A stretch of 64,000 nucleotides of DNA from Methanobrevibacter sp. (GTDB taxonomy: Archaea; Methanobacteriota; Methanobacteria; Methanobacteriales; Methanobacteriaceae): positions 17,418-81,417 of the forward strand of contig JAGCBE010000102.1 of the NCBI GenBank assembly GCA_017652345.1. The letters run 5' to 3'. The notes below the pieces were generated by a model. The model was not told the DNA's origin and did not search any database. It saw only the letters and a program-made list of their open reading frames with translations. Made by a program: the position numbers and the translations under genes. This document shows, in pieces, positions 49,801 to 57,780 of the stretch; position 1 is the stretch's first letter, and every line of letters begins with the position of its first letter.

Positions 49801-51695
49801 GGGTCATTCTTATCATAGACCTTAACCTTCAATTTGTATTCAGTAGAATCTGTTTCGTAATTGAATATCTTTGTTGCTGTAATGCGACCAGATTTATCAA
49901 TTCCGAAATTGGAATTTCCTTCTACAAGTTCAAATACATTCTGTCTAAAGTTAGTAATTTTGTCTGGGTCATTTGCTACCAATGTACCAACAATAGAAGG
50001 AATAGGTACATTTTCCTGCAATACGATTGTGGTATCGTTTAGAGTAGGTGCTTCATTTACATCAACCACTGTAATAGGAATGTTTCTTGTTACAGATACA
50101 TCACCGGTATCTTTCAATGTTACTTTGATTACATCAACATTTGACAATTCGTAATCTAATGGATTAGCAACAAGTGTCAATTCGCCTGTAATTGAATCCA
50201 ATGTGTATCTATCTGTATATGCAGAATCAAGTACGAATCTTGTGGTTGGTGTTGCATTGATTACTTTAATCAAATCAACTACACCAGTTTTATTTTCTTC
50301 AAACTTATATACTGCAGTAGTATCAAAAGTTACATGTGAATTAGGTGCATCAATAATCTTGATTTTTAATTCACCATCAGTCTTACCATTTGGCAAAATT
50401 GCACCGGAAATATCAGTAATCTTCAATACCAATACATCGTTTGGTTCTGTCAATGTATCAATCTTAACATTCACTTGAATAGGAATGTTTGGTACTTTAG
50501 AACCTGTTGGAATAGAAACTTTCTTGCTTTCACCATTATTGCACAATGGGAATGAAGGTGGAATATTGAAATCATCAATTGTTACACCATCTTTCAAATC
50601 AATACAGTAGGTGAAATACACATTAATGTCAGTTGTATCACTCAATTCAATAGGAATTACAACAGTAGAATCATTTTCACGAAGTCCACCATACTTATCC
50701 AATTTAACATCAATGGTATCAGGGTCAAACTTAACGAATCTAAAGTTTTTACCATTATAGGTATCACCAATTCTCAATTGGTTAGCAAGCAATTGACCTG
50801 CGAAATTTATATTACAAGCAAGATAGATTTCCTTGGTAGAAATCATAGTACCTTGCATAATGGAATTATCGGAGTGTTCAATGCTAATGCTTTCGTCAGT
50901 GTAGATAATCACATTACCACGATAATCATTTTGTGTAAGTTCATATTTGGTTGAATCAGTTCTATAAACTACTTGTATTTGACCGTGGTCATGATAAAGG
51001 AAATGTTTAACGAAGATACGAGTCAATCTACCACCGTCTTGCATTTCAATCTGCAATTTTTGGTGGTCAAGTTTGAATTGGATAGTATCAAGATAAATGT
51101 CATATTGGTCTTTACCATCTGGAACAACAATGGTCTTAATATCACCATTCAACTGGCTATCAAAGATAATGCTTTGTGAAATGGTATCAGGCCATGTAAT
51201 TGTTGGTATGGATAGATTCTTTGGAGCAGGAGGTACATTGTCTGTACAAACCTGTGAAGACGAATTATAAACCATTCCTGTTTCGCAATGATTTACCTTT
51301 GAATTTGAAACATCGTCTAAACAAACATAACCATTGATACAAGCACCATTCTGGTTACCATAAGTATATGATTGGGCACGAACAGGACCAGATGTTAATG
51401 TTGGCTGGTCACCATAAGTTATAGTACCATTTACCAATACAGGACCACCCAAACTCAAACGAGCATTGGCAGTCATATATCCAGCCGTACCGTTCCAACC
51501 AGATTCATCTTGAATGACTACATCGTTACCAATTGTAATGTAATCACGCCCAAACAGCTTATATTTGAGCATGTAATTATATTCTTCCTGTTGTGTGGCT
51601 GAATCTTTATCTACACCATTAAATACGAATGGTTTTACATCTGCACCTATTGCAAATGTTGAGAGAAACAAAAACAAACCAAATATCTTCTTCAT
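46896..51695 (-). CDS. Giant secreted cadherin-like repeat protein
   Basis: A 1599-residue protein. Signal-peptide-like N-terminus MKKIFGLFLFLSTFAIGA. Residues ~20-330 form a Gly/strand-rich domain with a small Cys pair region (CINGYVCLDD; HCETGMVYN). From ~450 to ~1015 there are about six tandem ~95-residue cadherin/Ig-like repeats, each closing with D-V-N-E-x-P or similar (VVDVNEAPTLND, VDNVNEPVHVND, VLNVNETPEL, VTDVNEPVHTKD), typical calcium-binding linkers. Further strand-rich domains follow; the C-terminus is basic (TFGYKRPKHK) with no anchor. A signal peptide is very unusual for a virion protein; it may be exported to the host surface or form a fibre. Late promoter at 51722. Confidence 0.75.
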   Translation of the reverse strand: MKKIFGLFLFLSTFAIGADVKPFVFNGVDKDSATQQEEYNYMLKYKLFGRDYITIGNDVVIQDESGWNGTAGYMTANARLSLGGPVLVNGTITYGDQPTLTSGPVRAQSYTYGNQNGACINGYVCLDDVSNSKVNHCETGMVYNSSSQVCTDNVPPAPKNLSIPTITWPDTISQSIIFDSQLNGDIKTIVVPDGKDQYDIYLDTIQFKLDHQKLQIEMQDGGRLTRIFVKHFLYHDHGQIQVVYRTDSTKYELTQNDYRGNVIIYTDESISIEHSDNSIMQGTMISTKEIYLACNINFAGQLLANQLRIGDTYNGKNFRFVKFDPDTIDVKLDKYGGLRENDSTVVIPIELSDTTDINVYFTYCIDLKDGVTIDDFNIPPSFPLCNNGESKKVSIPTGSKVPNIPIQVNVKIDTLTEPNDVLVLKITDISGAILPNGKTDGELKIKIIDAPNSHVTFDTTAVYKFEENKTGVVDLIKVINATPTTRFVLDSAYTDRYTLDSITGELTLVANPLDYELSNVDVIKVTLKDTGDVSVTRNIPITVVDVNEAPTLNDTTIVLQENVPIPSIVGTLVANDPDKITNFRQNVFELVEGNSNFGIDKSGRITATKIFNYETDSTEYKLKVKVYDKNDPTLCDSAIVTIKIGNTNEGPQFAVDDTTFHVPENTVPGIIGNVAATDEDGDTITYKIIGNVPFTIDSAGNISSTREFDYEQETGFTFKVVATSEGNLTDTLKVNVVVDNVNEPVHVNDTTLDVLENYTGPIGKVEGKDDDRESVKYSLRDSNDYHIDSLGNIRIVTPLDYEKKKTDTLIVDVTTPSGDKDSAIVIINVLNVNETPELQPNDSLTVPENCKNCVVGIITAIDPDDDPIKYTVKEPGFTIDSNGVLTVTNPLDYEKTPVVTITVIATDPSGAGDTATYKINVTDVNEPVHTKDTTCSVKENYTGNVCKIPGTDEDGKTPTWIVTDTTNYSIDSTGQLVIKNPIDYETKTKDTIQVIVTDGEFYDTATVIINVIDEIEKPTITEVDDKPKVDTIKTNNPDHKIEYNICEGIKCDIDSIEVKVKKDTTIKVCNTKKTLCDSVVILFNDAPPVVTLTNAKSTDALIDYITIEEVKDDKIYVNKKDNQIMVTVKDTVHHTEKHFEIEVTLDTIPTKDIKLKEYNYLIDDTKATITPIGNNKAEKIEVIKDNGTEITIKQLIDLKTGKPIDTVQIVTYTKKVNGKDVVVTYQTDNLTGQKVSDYEISYMIDSCTKVTYNVNDKKQIVKNKEGNIGYTVTYDYTDDFGNKASASVEIVYDDIPPKVEILDPTKQQKFNTNAINVKWTVNGIVQDTLTLQRLEKGPNLIIRRYVDKAGNESADTVFVLMSEAKDIDIHIIHPVTMVDKDKVDEYYSEGHHYNPDKPYKVKTVKPGSDSLPETIGVGLLVDIALPSVSATGGLATLDDIVRNGKIPVDDKGNIVGASTKGIPVEQYVDEHCTDDFKKDFKKHGLNIPLYDVTYYLHLWVYTNRANYVNDFNIEYTLNDQDVVTEAGTVQMVIDWLADKDGEVKAKNHKALGSEAYITRLFSKSVAKHRCDYKEQVKGDRTVKKEHNMKTFGYKRPKHK

Positions 51696-51721
51696 TTTTT
51701 CTCCTTGTTTTACTTACGATA

Positions 51722-51729
51722 TATTTATG
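51722..51729 (-). promoter_or_regulatory. Late promoter variant CATAAATA
   Basis: CATAAATA on the minus strand, 26 bases before the cadherin-like ATG with SD AAGGAGAAAAA. Confidence 0.7.
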
Positions 51730-51841
51730 ACTTTGTAAATGATAGAAAAAAATTACAAAAATTGCAATATAAAAATACATTAAAAAGTTATAGTTTAAAC
51801 TTTATGTAAATTAAGTTTTACAAAAAATACACGAAAAACTA

Positions 51842-51870
51842 TTGACAGAACACCTATAAAATTCTATATT
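51842..51870 (+). promoter_or_regulatory. Early sigma70-type promoter
   Basis: TTGACA, 17-base spacer, TATATT on the plus strand. The leader ends AAGAGGTAACACT-ATG. Confidence 0.85.
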
Positions 51871-51911
51871 ATAGATGTAAATGATTGAAACAATCAACAA
51901 GAGGTAACACT

Positions 51912-52223
51912 ATGGATAATACTACTGCTCTCAACCACATTCGCCAACAGGCCCTTCTCATTGAAAAGATGGCTGGAATTATTGAAAAACTTCCGAAGGA
52001 TTGGAATGTTTGGCGTGTTGATAATGGTTCTGGATTCTGGATTAAAACTCCGAATAAGAAGAGTTTTGCAATCCATTATAAGTATTCTCGCCTTACCTCT
52101 GAAATGAAACAGGGTATTGAATTGAATGCTTATACTTTCGCCAAGCAATATGAATATCCTTTGGATGACGATATGGACACTGCCATCGTGGAACATATGA
52201 AAGATCTTGACAAACTCATGTAA
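51912..52223 (+). CDS. Early small protein, unknown
   Basis: A 103-residue protein from ATG 51912 (an in-frame TTG at 51885 would include the SD). Helical N-terminus (NHIRQQALLIEKMAGIIEKL) then a strand-rich Trp-containing centre (WNVWRVDNGSGFWIKTPNKK). First of a two-gene early operon with a near-consensus promoter. No family recognised. Confidence 0.6.
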   Translation: MDNTTALNHIRQQALLIEKMAGIIEKLPKDWNVWRVDNGSGFWIKTPNKKSFAIHYKYSRLTSEMKQGIELNAYTFAKQYEYPLDDDMDTAIVEHMKDLDKLM

Positions 52224-52235
52224 GAGAGGTGAAAT

Positions 52236-52523
52236 ATGAATACTTGCACATTCAAATACACAAAGAAGAATGGTGAAACTTCAACCCGTACTATCGTGGT
52301 AGTACATGACACAACCGACAAGGTTACTGGTTTTGACCTTGACAAGCTTTCACCGGAGGAACAGAAGAAGGTTCTCAGCGCCTTTGGTAACAAGGTTCCC
52401 ACAAATGTCATTCCCCCGAAGACTGGTACATTTGACTATTCAGCAACTGGTGTAGAAAAGGAAATTTGGACTAAGTCTTATCGTCTCTTTGATAAGGCGA
52501 ATATCCGTAGTTTTATTTTGTAG
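52236..52523 (+). CDS. Early small protein, unknown
   Basis: A 95-residue protein (TFKYTKKNGETSTRTIVVVH; FDLDKLSPEEQKKVLSAFGN). SD AGAGGTGAAAT. A strand-rich half plus a helix, and an uncharged end SYRLFDKANIRSFIL. Second gene of the early operon, before a strong terminator. Unknown. Confidence 0.6.
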   Translation: MNTCTFKYTKKNGETSTRTIVVVHDTTDKVTGFDLDKLSPEEQKKVLSAFGNKVPTNVIPPKTGTFDYSATGVEKEIWTKSYRLFDKANIRSFIL

Positions 52524-52542
52524 TTGGTTGATTGGTGATGTG

Positions 52543-52571
52543 AAAATGGCGGTCATTAAGACCGCCATTTT
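52543..52571. terminator. Bidirectional rho-independent terminator
   Basis: AAAATGGCGGTC/GACCGCCATTTT 12-bp stem between convergent genes. Unlike the other two early operons, no anti-SD element precedes it. Confidence 0.85.
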
Positions 52572-52591
52572 CATTTTAATTTATTTTAGAA

Positions 52592-54214
52592 TTAAGCACC
52601 ACAAGAGAAAGCCAATTCTTTCCAATTTTCCAAACCACTCCATTTTAGTTTGTAAACTTGGTTAAACAATCTAATATTGATTTCTTTACCGCGAATTTTT
52701 GGATTCTTCAAAAATTCATCGGACTTAATAAAATCAAATATTTCTTGTTTCAATGTTTCGTCAGTAATTTCCTTGTTTGGATTACCATTTGCACCGAGTG
52801 ACTTGTAAATTCTAATATTTGTCAATACAGTTTCCATTCTCTTCAAAACATCTTCTGCACAAATCATTATATCAATGCAAGTACATTTAGACAATAGAGA
52901 AGAATCCTTCTTGAAGATATCCAATTTCTTCAATTTGGAAATTAAGATTACACCACCATTGAAAATGAAGTGACTTGGAATACCATCTTTACCTTTATTG
53001 TTGGTAGACCAGTCTTGTACACGATTTTCAATTTCAGCATTATCGTCTAGGTCAGCAGTATAAACGAAGTCTTCATCTTTTTCATGCCATTCAACATCTT
53101 TAGAACTTCCATTGTTAAATATGGTGTTCAACAAATCTAGAATTTGAGCATCTTTGAAAATACCATCGCAATCTTCAAATACTACAATCTTATCTTTGTT
53201 TTCCCAAAGAGTTGTATAAATGGATTTCAATGTTTGTTTACCACTGATTTTAACCCAGGTTTCATTCTTCTTACCGAATTGGTCAAGAATTTTATCTGCA
53301 TTGAATGATTTACCAATGCTACCATCTCCAGTAACAATCAAAGAGTTCATCAATCCTTTACCAATCAAGGTGACAAAATCTGTCAATTCGTCAAAGACTA
53401 AGTCTGGGTCAGCATATTTGGTATTTTCAAGATATTCTTGAGTAGTCTTGATTTGCTTGGTTGGAGTCAAGGTTTCTTTAGAACCATCCAAAACAGTAAT
53501 TGCTGGATTAATTGTTACATTGCCTTCCTCATCAATATGTTCACCACACAATTCACGGGCTTCAATATTTGATACATTCAATGCTGTAGCAACTTCTCTA
53601 ACAGAACCACCTTGTTCTTTAATGTATTTTGCAATGATTTCCTTAATTGCTTTTGGATTCAAATTCAAAGCAGTTTTGATTTCATCAAGGGATCTGTCTT
53701 CATCGTACATTTTGCGAACAACAGCTTGTTTACCATTGTAGATTTCGCCATTGAACTGGAATTTACCGGTTTCGTTCAATACGGATTCATTTACTTCAGT
53801 TTCATCAATTTGGCCTTCAATTTCATCGTCTGTGGTATTGTCAAATGCATTGTTTTGAGCAATAATGTCAGCGATATCTGGCAACAATCTAGTAAATTGG
53901 TTGTCACCAGGACCAAGACCCTTAGTCTTGATTTCAATGGTTGGATTTACATTGTAATTCCAAGACTGCCAAAAGTTGATAGAATTGAATTTGTTACCTT
54001 CCCAATTGACACGAATAGCAGAATTATCTTCCTTGTTGATGAACAAATAACCGAAGAAATTGCCGTCTTGGTTGGTATAATCCTGACAATCGTAATCAAA
54101 ATATTCGCAAGCTAGTTTCTTCTCCAAGAAACGAATAATCTTTACAGAAGAATTGTATTGGTTTCCACCACTAGCAGTTGCTTCATTAATGAAATCTTTA
54201 AAAAATTTAGCCAT
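52592..54214 (-). CDS. AAA+ ATPase with capsid-targeting N-terminus
   Basis: A 540-residue protein from ATG 54214 (SD GGAGAATAAA; the methionine four codons upstream overlaps the SD). The first 12 residues MAKFFKDFINEA are a near-perfect T4-style capsid-targeting sequence. A helix-turn-helix-like repeat region lies at ~165-235 (VREVATALNVSNIEARELCG). Walker A is IVTGDGSIGKSFNAD (~290) and Walker B is IVVFEDCDGIFKDA (~342), with downstream sensor-like asparagine/arginine residues. A packaged ATPase may act on injected DNA or in the capsid. Late promoter at 54242. Confidence 0.7.
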   Translation of the reverse strand: MAKFFKDFINEATASGGNQYNSSVKIIRFLEKKLACEYFDYDCQDYTNQDGNFFGYLFINKEDNSAIRVNWEGNKFNSINFWQSWNYNVNPTIEIKTKGLGPGDNQFTRLLPDIADIIAQNNAFDNTTDDEIEGQIDETEVNESVLNETGKFQFNGEIYNGKQAVVRKMYDEDRSLDEIKTALNLNPKAIKEIIAKYIKEQGGSVREVATALNVSNIEARELCGEHIDEEGNVTINPAITVLDGSKETLTPTKQIKTTQEYLENTKYADPDLVFDELTDFVTLIGKGLMNSLIVTGDGSIGKSFNADKILDQFGKKNETWVKISGKQTLKSIYTTLWENKDKIVVFEDCDGIFKDAQILDLLNTIFNNGSSKDVEWHEKDEDFVYTADLDDNAEIENRVQDWSTNNKGKDGIPSHFIFNGGVILISKLKKLDIFKKDSSLLSKCTCIDIMICAEDVLKRMETVLTNIRIYKSLGANGNPNKEITDETLKQEIFDFIKSDEFLKNPKIRGKEINIRLFNQVYKLKWSGLENWKELAFSCGA

Positions 54215-54241
54215 TTTATTCTCCATAAAATATATTTACTA

Positions 54242-54249
54242 TATTTATG
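54242..54249 (-). promoter_or_regulatory. Late promoter variant CATAAATA
   Basis: CATAAATA on the minus strand, at the stop of the clamp-loader small-subunit gene, driving the packaged ATPase. Confidence 0.65.
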
Positions 54250-54697
54250 ACTTTTTCAGTGTTTTATATGGTTCTTCCCATTTCTGTATAAGTTGCTCTT
54301 TAACCTCAGACTTCATATCATTTAGGTACATTTTGGCTTCCCTTGCACCAATTTCATATTCCTTTGAACATGCCCAAACCAATAAATCGTAGTTTTTGTC
54401 AGGTTCCTTGTTTTTCTTGTATGCTTTATAGTCAAAATAGTTTCTATGTGTGTTAGAAACGAGTTCACACATAATGGCATAATGCTGTTCAGGAGTCAAT
54501 TTCAATGTATCAATCTGAGCTACAGCTGGTGCATAGATTTCCTTTGAACTTACGAACCTATTAATCATATATGGTGCATAAGCTTTTTGTTGGTCTTCAG
54601 TCAATTCTTTCCAAGGTGTTTTGACTGTTTCAATCATAGTAAGCATATCAAACAAAGTTGGTTTTTTTGGTTCATTATCGTCTGCATTTGAAATCAT
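54245..54697 (-). CDS. 62: Clamp-loader small subunit (gp62-like)
   Basis: A 150-residue protein from ATG 54697 (SD GGAGAACCTTGAAT). LFDMLTMIETVKTPWKELTE, then YMINRFVSSKEIYAPAVAQI, then a helix EYEIGAREAKMYLNDMKSEV follow the pattern of T4-like gp62. In that family an N-R-x-x-S motif is followed by a surface helix set. It lies four genes downstream of the gp44-like subunit in the same orientation. It would complete the sliding-clamp loader at the phage replisome. The clamp gp45 is not in this window. Confidence 0.65.
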   Translation of the reverse strand: MISNADDNEPKKPTLFDMLTMIETVKTPWKELTEDQQKAYAPYMINRFVSSKEIYAPAVAQIDTLKLTPEQHYAIMCELVSNTHRNYFDYKAYKKNKEPDKNYDLLVWACSKEYEIGAREAKMYLNDMKSEVKEQLIQKWEEPYKTLKKS

Positions 54698-55052
54698 ATT
54701 CAAGGTTCTCCATTCTATTGTTAATATAGTAATTTTTTAATGCTAAAATAAGTTTTGGTATAAGTTGTTTTATCAGAGATCTGTTCATATAGTAATAAAA
54801 ACTAACACCACTACTTTCAATCAAAAACTTCTCTGCATCGTTTACTTCAGGTTTTATATAATTCTTATAGCTAATGTTCTTATATACAGTTTCAAAATCA
54901 ATTGTACCATCTGAAAAATACACAGTGAAAATTGGTGTGGATTCATAAGTTCCAACCATTTTCACCGGTAAATCATCTTGATAAGAAATAGTATAGTTTA
55001 ATTCATTGAAGTTGCTCTTTATATCGTTAATTATTTGTTTGCTGGTCATCAT
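54675..55052 (-). CDS. Small protein overlapping clamp-loader subunit, unknown
   Basis: A 125-residue protein (SKQIINDIKSNFNELNYTIS; FTVYFSDGTIDFETVYKNIS), strand-rich N-terminal half, helical end (KLILALKNYYINNRMENLEY). It overlaps the gp62-like start by 23 bp and the glycosyltransferase end by 26 bp, so the three are translationally linked. Not recognised. Confidence 0.5.
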   Translation of the reverse strand: MMTSKQIINDIKSNFNELNYTISYQDDLPVKMVGTYESTPIFTVYFSDGTIDFETVYKNISYKNYIKPEVNDAEKFLIESSGVSFYYYMNRSLIKQLIPKLILALKNYYINNRMENLEYDFKCRR

Positions 55053-55800
55053 CGTTATAGAATTTGGTTATTCGTGAAATAGGCCATTGTCCGTGTACCT
55101 TCTTATTCCACTTATTAAAAAATACTTGACCAAGTTCTCTAAAATTCGGTGATGGTACACCACTACTCTGATGTTTTACTAAAATATCTATTGTTGAAAC
55201 TTTATAACCTTTTTCTAATAACTGCAAACAGATATCGCAATCATAGAAATGGTATTCTTTCAAATTTTCGTCAAATCGTAATCCTTCTTCAAATACACGC
55301 TTTGGGAAGAACATACAGCAACCATCAACAGTTGCAAGATAATCGTGAACACCTGGGTGGTCATTCATTGGATATTCGTATTGTTCAATGATTTGGTTTC
55401 CTTTGTCATCCAATACAGGTTTACCTTGAGCATCTACTTTTCCTCGTAGTCCACCTTGGACAATTGCACCACTACCATTAACATCTCTATTTGGACTCCA
55501 CCAAGTACAGCTATTTTCCAATTGGATAGTACCAATCAAACCAGCACAACCAATTTTCTTATCTGCAAATAAATTGTTGAGCTTATATTCGCAAACATCC
55601 ATTGGAGACCTAATTTCTGTATCATCGTGTCTGAAACAAATAAGTTCATCTTTTTGTTTCTTCTTCAAAATAATGTTATTGATAGCCCAGTTATACTTTT
55701 CGGTCATTGAATTACATTTTTCACCATTTGGAATGTAGAAAACCTTGTCAGTATCAACTTGATTTTCGTTTCTTTCCTTAATAGGTATAATTTCAATCAT
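55027..55800 (-). CDS. Glycosyltransferase (GT2/GT-A-like)
   Basis: A 257-residue protein. ICFRHDDTEIRSPMDVCEYK gives a D-x-D-like acidic region typical of GT-A enzymes. DGCCMFFPKRVFEEGLRFDE and EYHFYDCDICLQLLEKGYKV followed by STIDILVKHQSSG match GT2-like galactosyl/glucosyltransferases of phages. Probable role: modification of phage DNA bases or of surface glycans. It lies among replication genes, which favours DNA hypermodification, but that is inference. Confidence 0.65.
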   Translation of the reverse strand: MIEIIPIKERNENQVDTDKVFYIPNGEKCNSMTEKYNWAINNIILKKKQKDELICFRHDDTEIRSPMDVCEYKLNNLFADKKIGCAGLIGTIQLENSCTWWSPNRDVNGSGAIVQGGLRGKVDAQGKPVLDDKGNQIIEQYEYPMNDHPGVHDYLATVDGCCMFFPKRVFEEGLRFDENLKEYHFYDCDICLQLLEKGYKVSTIDILVKHQSSGVPSPNFRELGQVFFNKWNKKVHGQWPISRITKFYNDDDQQTNN

Positions 55801-56459
55801 TACTTCACCTCACTCAAATCTCTTTCAATAAATGATATTTCCTGATTATTTATAGTATAACCAAGTATAATGTCATTTGTGAAATTACTATAAGCACCAC
55901 CTTTCCACAGAACTAACTTGGCAAAATGATAACAACCCTCCAACATTCGTTCTCGGTCTTTTGCTGGCAAGTCTGGGCACACTGAATCAATATCTATGGG
56001 AAATTCGTTGTGTTCTATTCCTTTGTTCAGAATGGCCTGTCTGTCAAGTCCTTTGATTTCCTGTGGTATGGCATAATATGTCAATAAGCAGCGATTTTTC
56101 TGTTTTTCAATTCTATTCTTTATTTCTTCCGGAGTCAATGGACTTGGTGGGAATGTTTCCAAAAATTTATGTACTTCAGCCCAGTCTTTTTCAAATAAGA
56201 TTCCTTGTCTAATAAACTTTATTTGATTATCCAGATATCCCACAGTAATTGGGAATGCTGTCCTATCAATAATTTTTGATAGAACTTCTCTTTGTTCTTC
56301 TAATAATACTTCAACAAAATAAAGATAAGAATTGTTAATCCATTCTATTTCTTTCTTATAGTCTTCACAAGCACGGCATCCATCTTTAGTGAACACATAG
56401 ACACCATGCTTGTAACCTAATACGAAATTTTCAAATGCTAACTTTTGACTATCAAACAT
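55800..56459 (-). CDS. Thioredoxin/glutaredoxin-like protein with C-terminal domain
   Basis: A 219-residue protein. Residues ~18-110 form a thioredoxin-like fold: GVYVFTKDGCRACEDYKKEI holds the CxxC pair C-R-A-C at the helix start, and TAFPITVGYLDNQIKFIRQG gives the cis-Pro (TAFP) and next strands. The C-terminal ~100 residues are a separate domain with two more Cys (DSVCPDLPAKDRERMLEGCY). It might recycle ribonucleotide reductase, as phage thioredoxin-like proteins do. Placed between gp44-like and glycosyltransferase genes with 1-bp gaps. Confidence 0.65.
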   Translation of the reverse strand: MFDSQKLAFENFVLGYKHGVYVFTKDGCRACEDYKKEIEWINNSYLYFVEVLLEEQREVLSKIIDRTAFPITVGYLDNQIKFIRQGILFEKDWAEVHKFLETFPPSPLTPEEIKNRIEKQKNRCLLTYYAIPQEIKGLDRQAILNKGIEHNEFPIDIDSVCPDLPAKDRERMLEGCYHFAKLVLWKGGAYSNFTNDIILGYTINNQEISFIERDLSEVK

Positions 56460-56460
56460 A

Positions 56461-57388
56461 TTATACGCAAGTAAACAATTCTACCAACATTGCAGCAATC
56501 TGTAAAGATGGATCTGTACTAAATCCACAACGATATTCATACTCAGCAAGGATTTGAATACTATTTGCTTTCTTGCTACATTTTGGTGTGAATGTTTCAA
56601 ACAATGTGTGGCACACATCTGTATAAGACATTCCCTGTTGTTCTATATATGAGCGAATATCAGATAGCTTCTTCTTTTCCATTACCATATTTGCCAAATC
56701 ATCACCAACATCTTTGAATGACAGAATTTCAGAATCAATCTTGCCATGAGTTTCTGCATATTGTTGTAATGTTGCGATTACTTGACGAATTGAAGGGAAA
56801 TAAGCTTCTACCAATTTTGGTAAAATATCTGGTTCATATTCAATCTTCTTGAATTTGAGAATGCCTTCAACACGCTTAACAATTTGTGGAACAAGTTCAT
56901 CTTTATATTTACCCATATTGAAGTCAAAGCACATGGTTCTACCTTGACGCAATGCAGGAATAATTTTTGCAATGTAGTTACAGGTTAGAATGAATCTACA
57001 ATTACTCTGAAATTCCTCAATAAATGCACGAAGTGCTTTTTGGAATTGTGGAGTCAAACCATCAGCTTCGTCTAGAATTACAATCTTCATTCCACCACTA
57101 AATGACATTGTTTGTGCAAATTCAGCAATCTGGTTACGAACAACATCAATACTGTTTTCAGATGAAGCATTTAGATACAGACATTCTGCACCCAAATCGT
57201 GAACAATTGCCTTTGCGATGGTTGTTTTACCAGTTCCGGGGGTTGGTGAAGACAACAATAGATTTGGTATTTCTTCCGAAGACATTACCTTATTGAAAAA
57301 CTTCTTGAAGTCCTTTGGAAGAACCATATCTTTTACAGATTGTGGTCTAAATCCGTTCAACCCACAAATTACTCATAATTTTAGCCAT
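56461..57388 (-). CDS. 44: Clamp-loader large subunit (gp44-like), read through a CGGA +1 site
   Basis: A ~308-residue AAA+ clamp loader. The true start is ATG 57388 (SD AGAGGATATATTA), giving MAKIMSNLWVER; then CGGA; then FRPQSVKDMVLPKDFKKFFN. Together these make the conserved box V-E-K/R-Y/F-R-P of clamp loaders. Walker A is SPTPGTGKTT (~48), Walker B is IVILDEADG (~105). The usual S-R-C sensor is replaced by RQGRTMCF. In the zero frame TAG follows CGG two codons later, and the shifted body begins only at an SD-less TTG. Quadruplet reading of 57352-57355 restores it. Confidence 0.9.
57352..57355 (-). other. CGGA recoding site in clamp-loader gene (codon 12)
   Basis: GTT-GAA-CGG-A-TTT-AGA-CCA on the minus strand, within the invariant V-E-K/R-Y/F-R-P box. 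The zero frame ends at TAG immediately. Confidence 0.9.
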
Positions 57389-57413
57389 TAATATATCCTC
57401 TTTTAGTAATTGA

Positions 57414-57440
57414 AATATAGAAATTAATTCTGATTGTCTT
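57414..57440 (-). promoter_or_regulatory. Possible early/middle promoter of replication operon
   Basis: CTATATT -10-like box at 57414-57420 on the minus strand with AAGACA about 15 bases upstream. A weak -35 and short spacer; it lies at the end of the preceding gene. Confidence 0.4.
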
Positions 57441-57780
57441 CTTTATCAATATTTTTTAGATAAATTGATGCTTGCTTATTAGACATTTTCTTAAGTGCCT
57501 TTCTGCGTTCAGCTCTATTCTGTGGCAATATCATAGGGTCACTTGGTTTCTGTGATTCGTATTTTGGGAAAATACATTTGCAAGGAATAGGTTCTCTAGT
57601 CAATGCATTTCTACCAAGATATCCTCTACCATGACAGTGCTTGCAATTTGGTTTGGGGTCATTCAATACCAAACCAATACCTTCAGCTGCAGCTTTAATG
57701 ACTTCCATTGGGTCATTTTCTAACATCTTTTCTGCTTCAATTGCTTCATCAGTCTTTATGAATTTTTGTGCTTCGCTCAT
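57424..57780 (-). CDS. Small zinc-knuckle protein
   Basis: A 118-residue protein. A DnaJ-like zinc knuckle CKHCHGRGYLGRN with later CKCIF (~48-72) is flanked by helical regions (EKMLENDPMEVIKAAAEGIG; AERRKALKKMSNKQASIYL). Coupled by an ATGA overlap to the capsid-like paralogue upstream. The zinc knuckle resembles those in baseplate protein 7326-8969. Unknown function. Confidence 0.55.
   Translation of the reverse strand: MSEAQKFIKTDEAIEAEKMLENDPMEVIKAAAEGIGLVLNDPKPNCKHCHGRGYLGRNALTREPIPCKCIFPKYESQKPSDPMILPQNRAERRKALKKMSNKQASIYLKNIDKEDNQN

Noticed and set aside
55847..55854. TATAAATA inside the thioredoxin-like gene
   Set aside because: It is within coding sequence and read as ordinary codons; the next gene starts 47 bp later with little evidence of a separate promoter.
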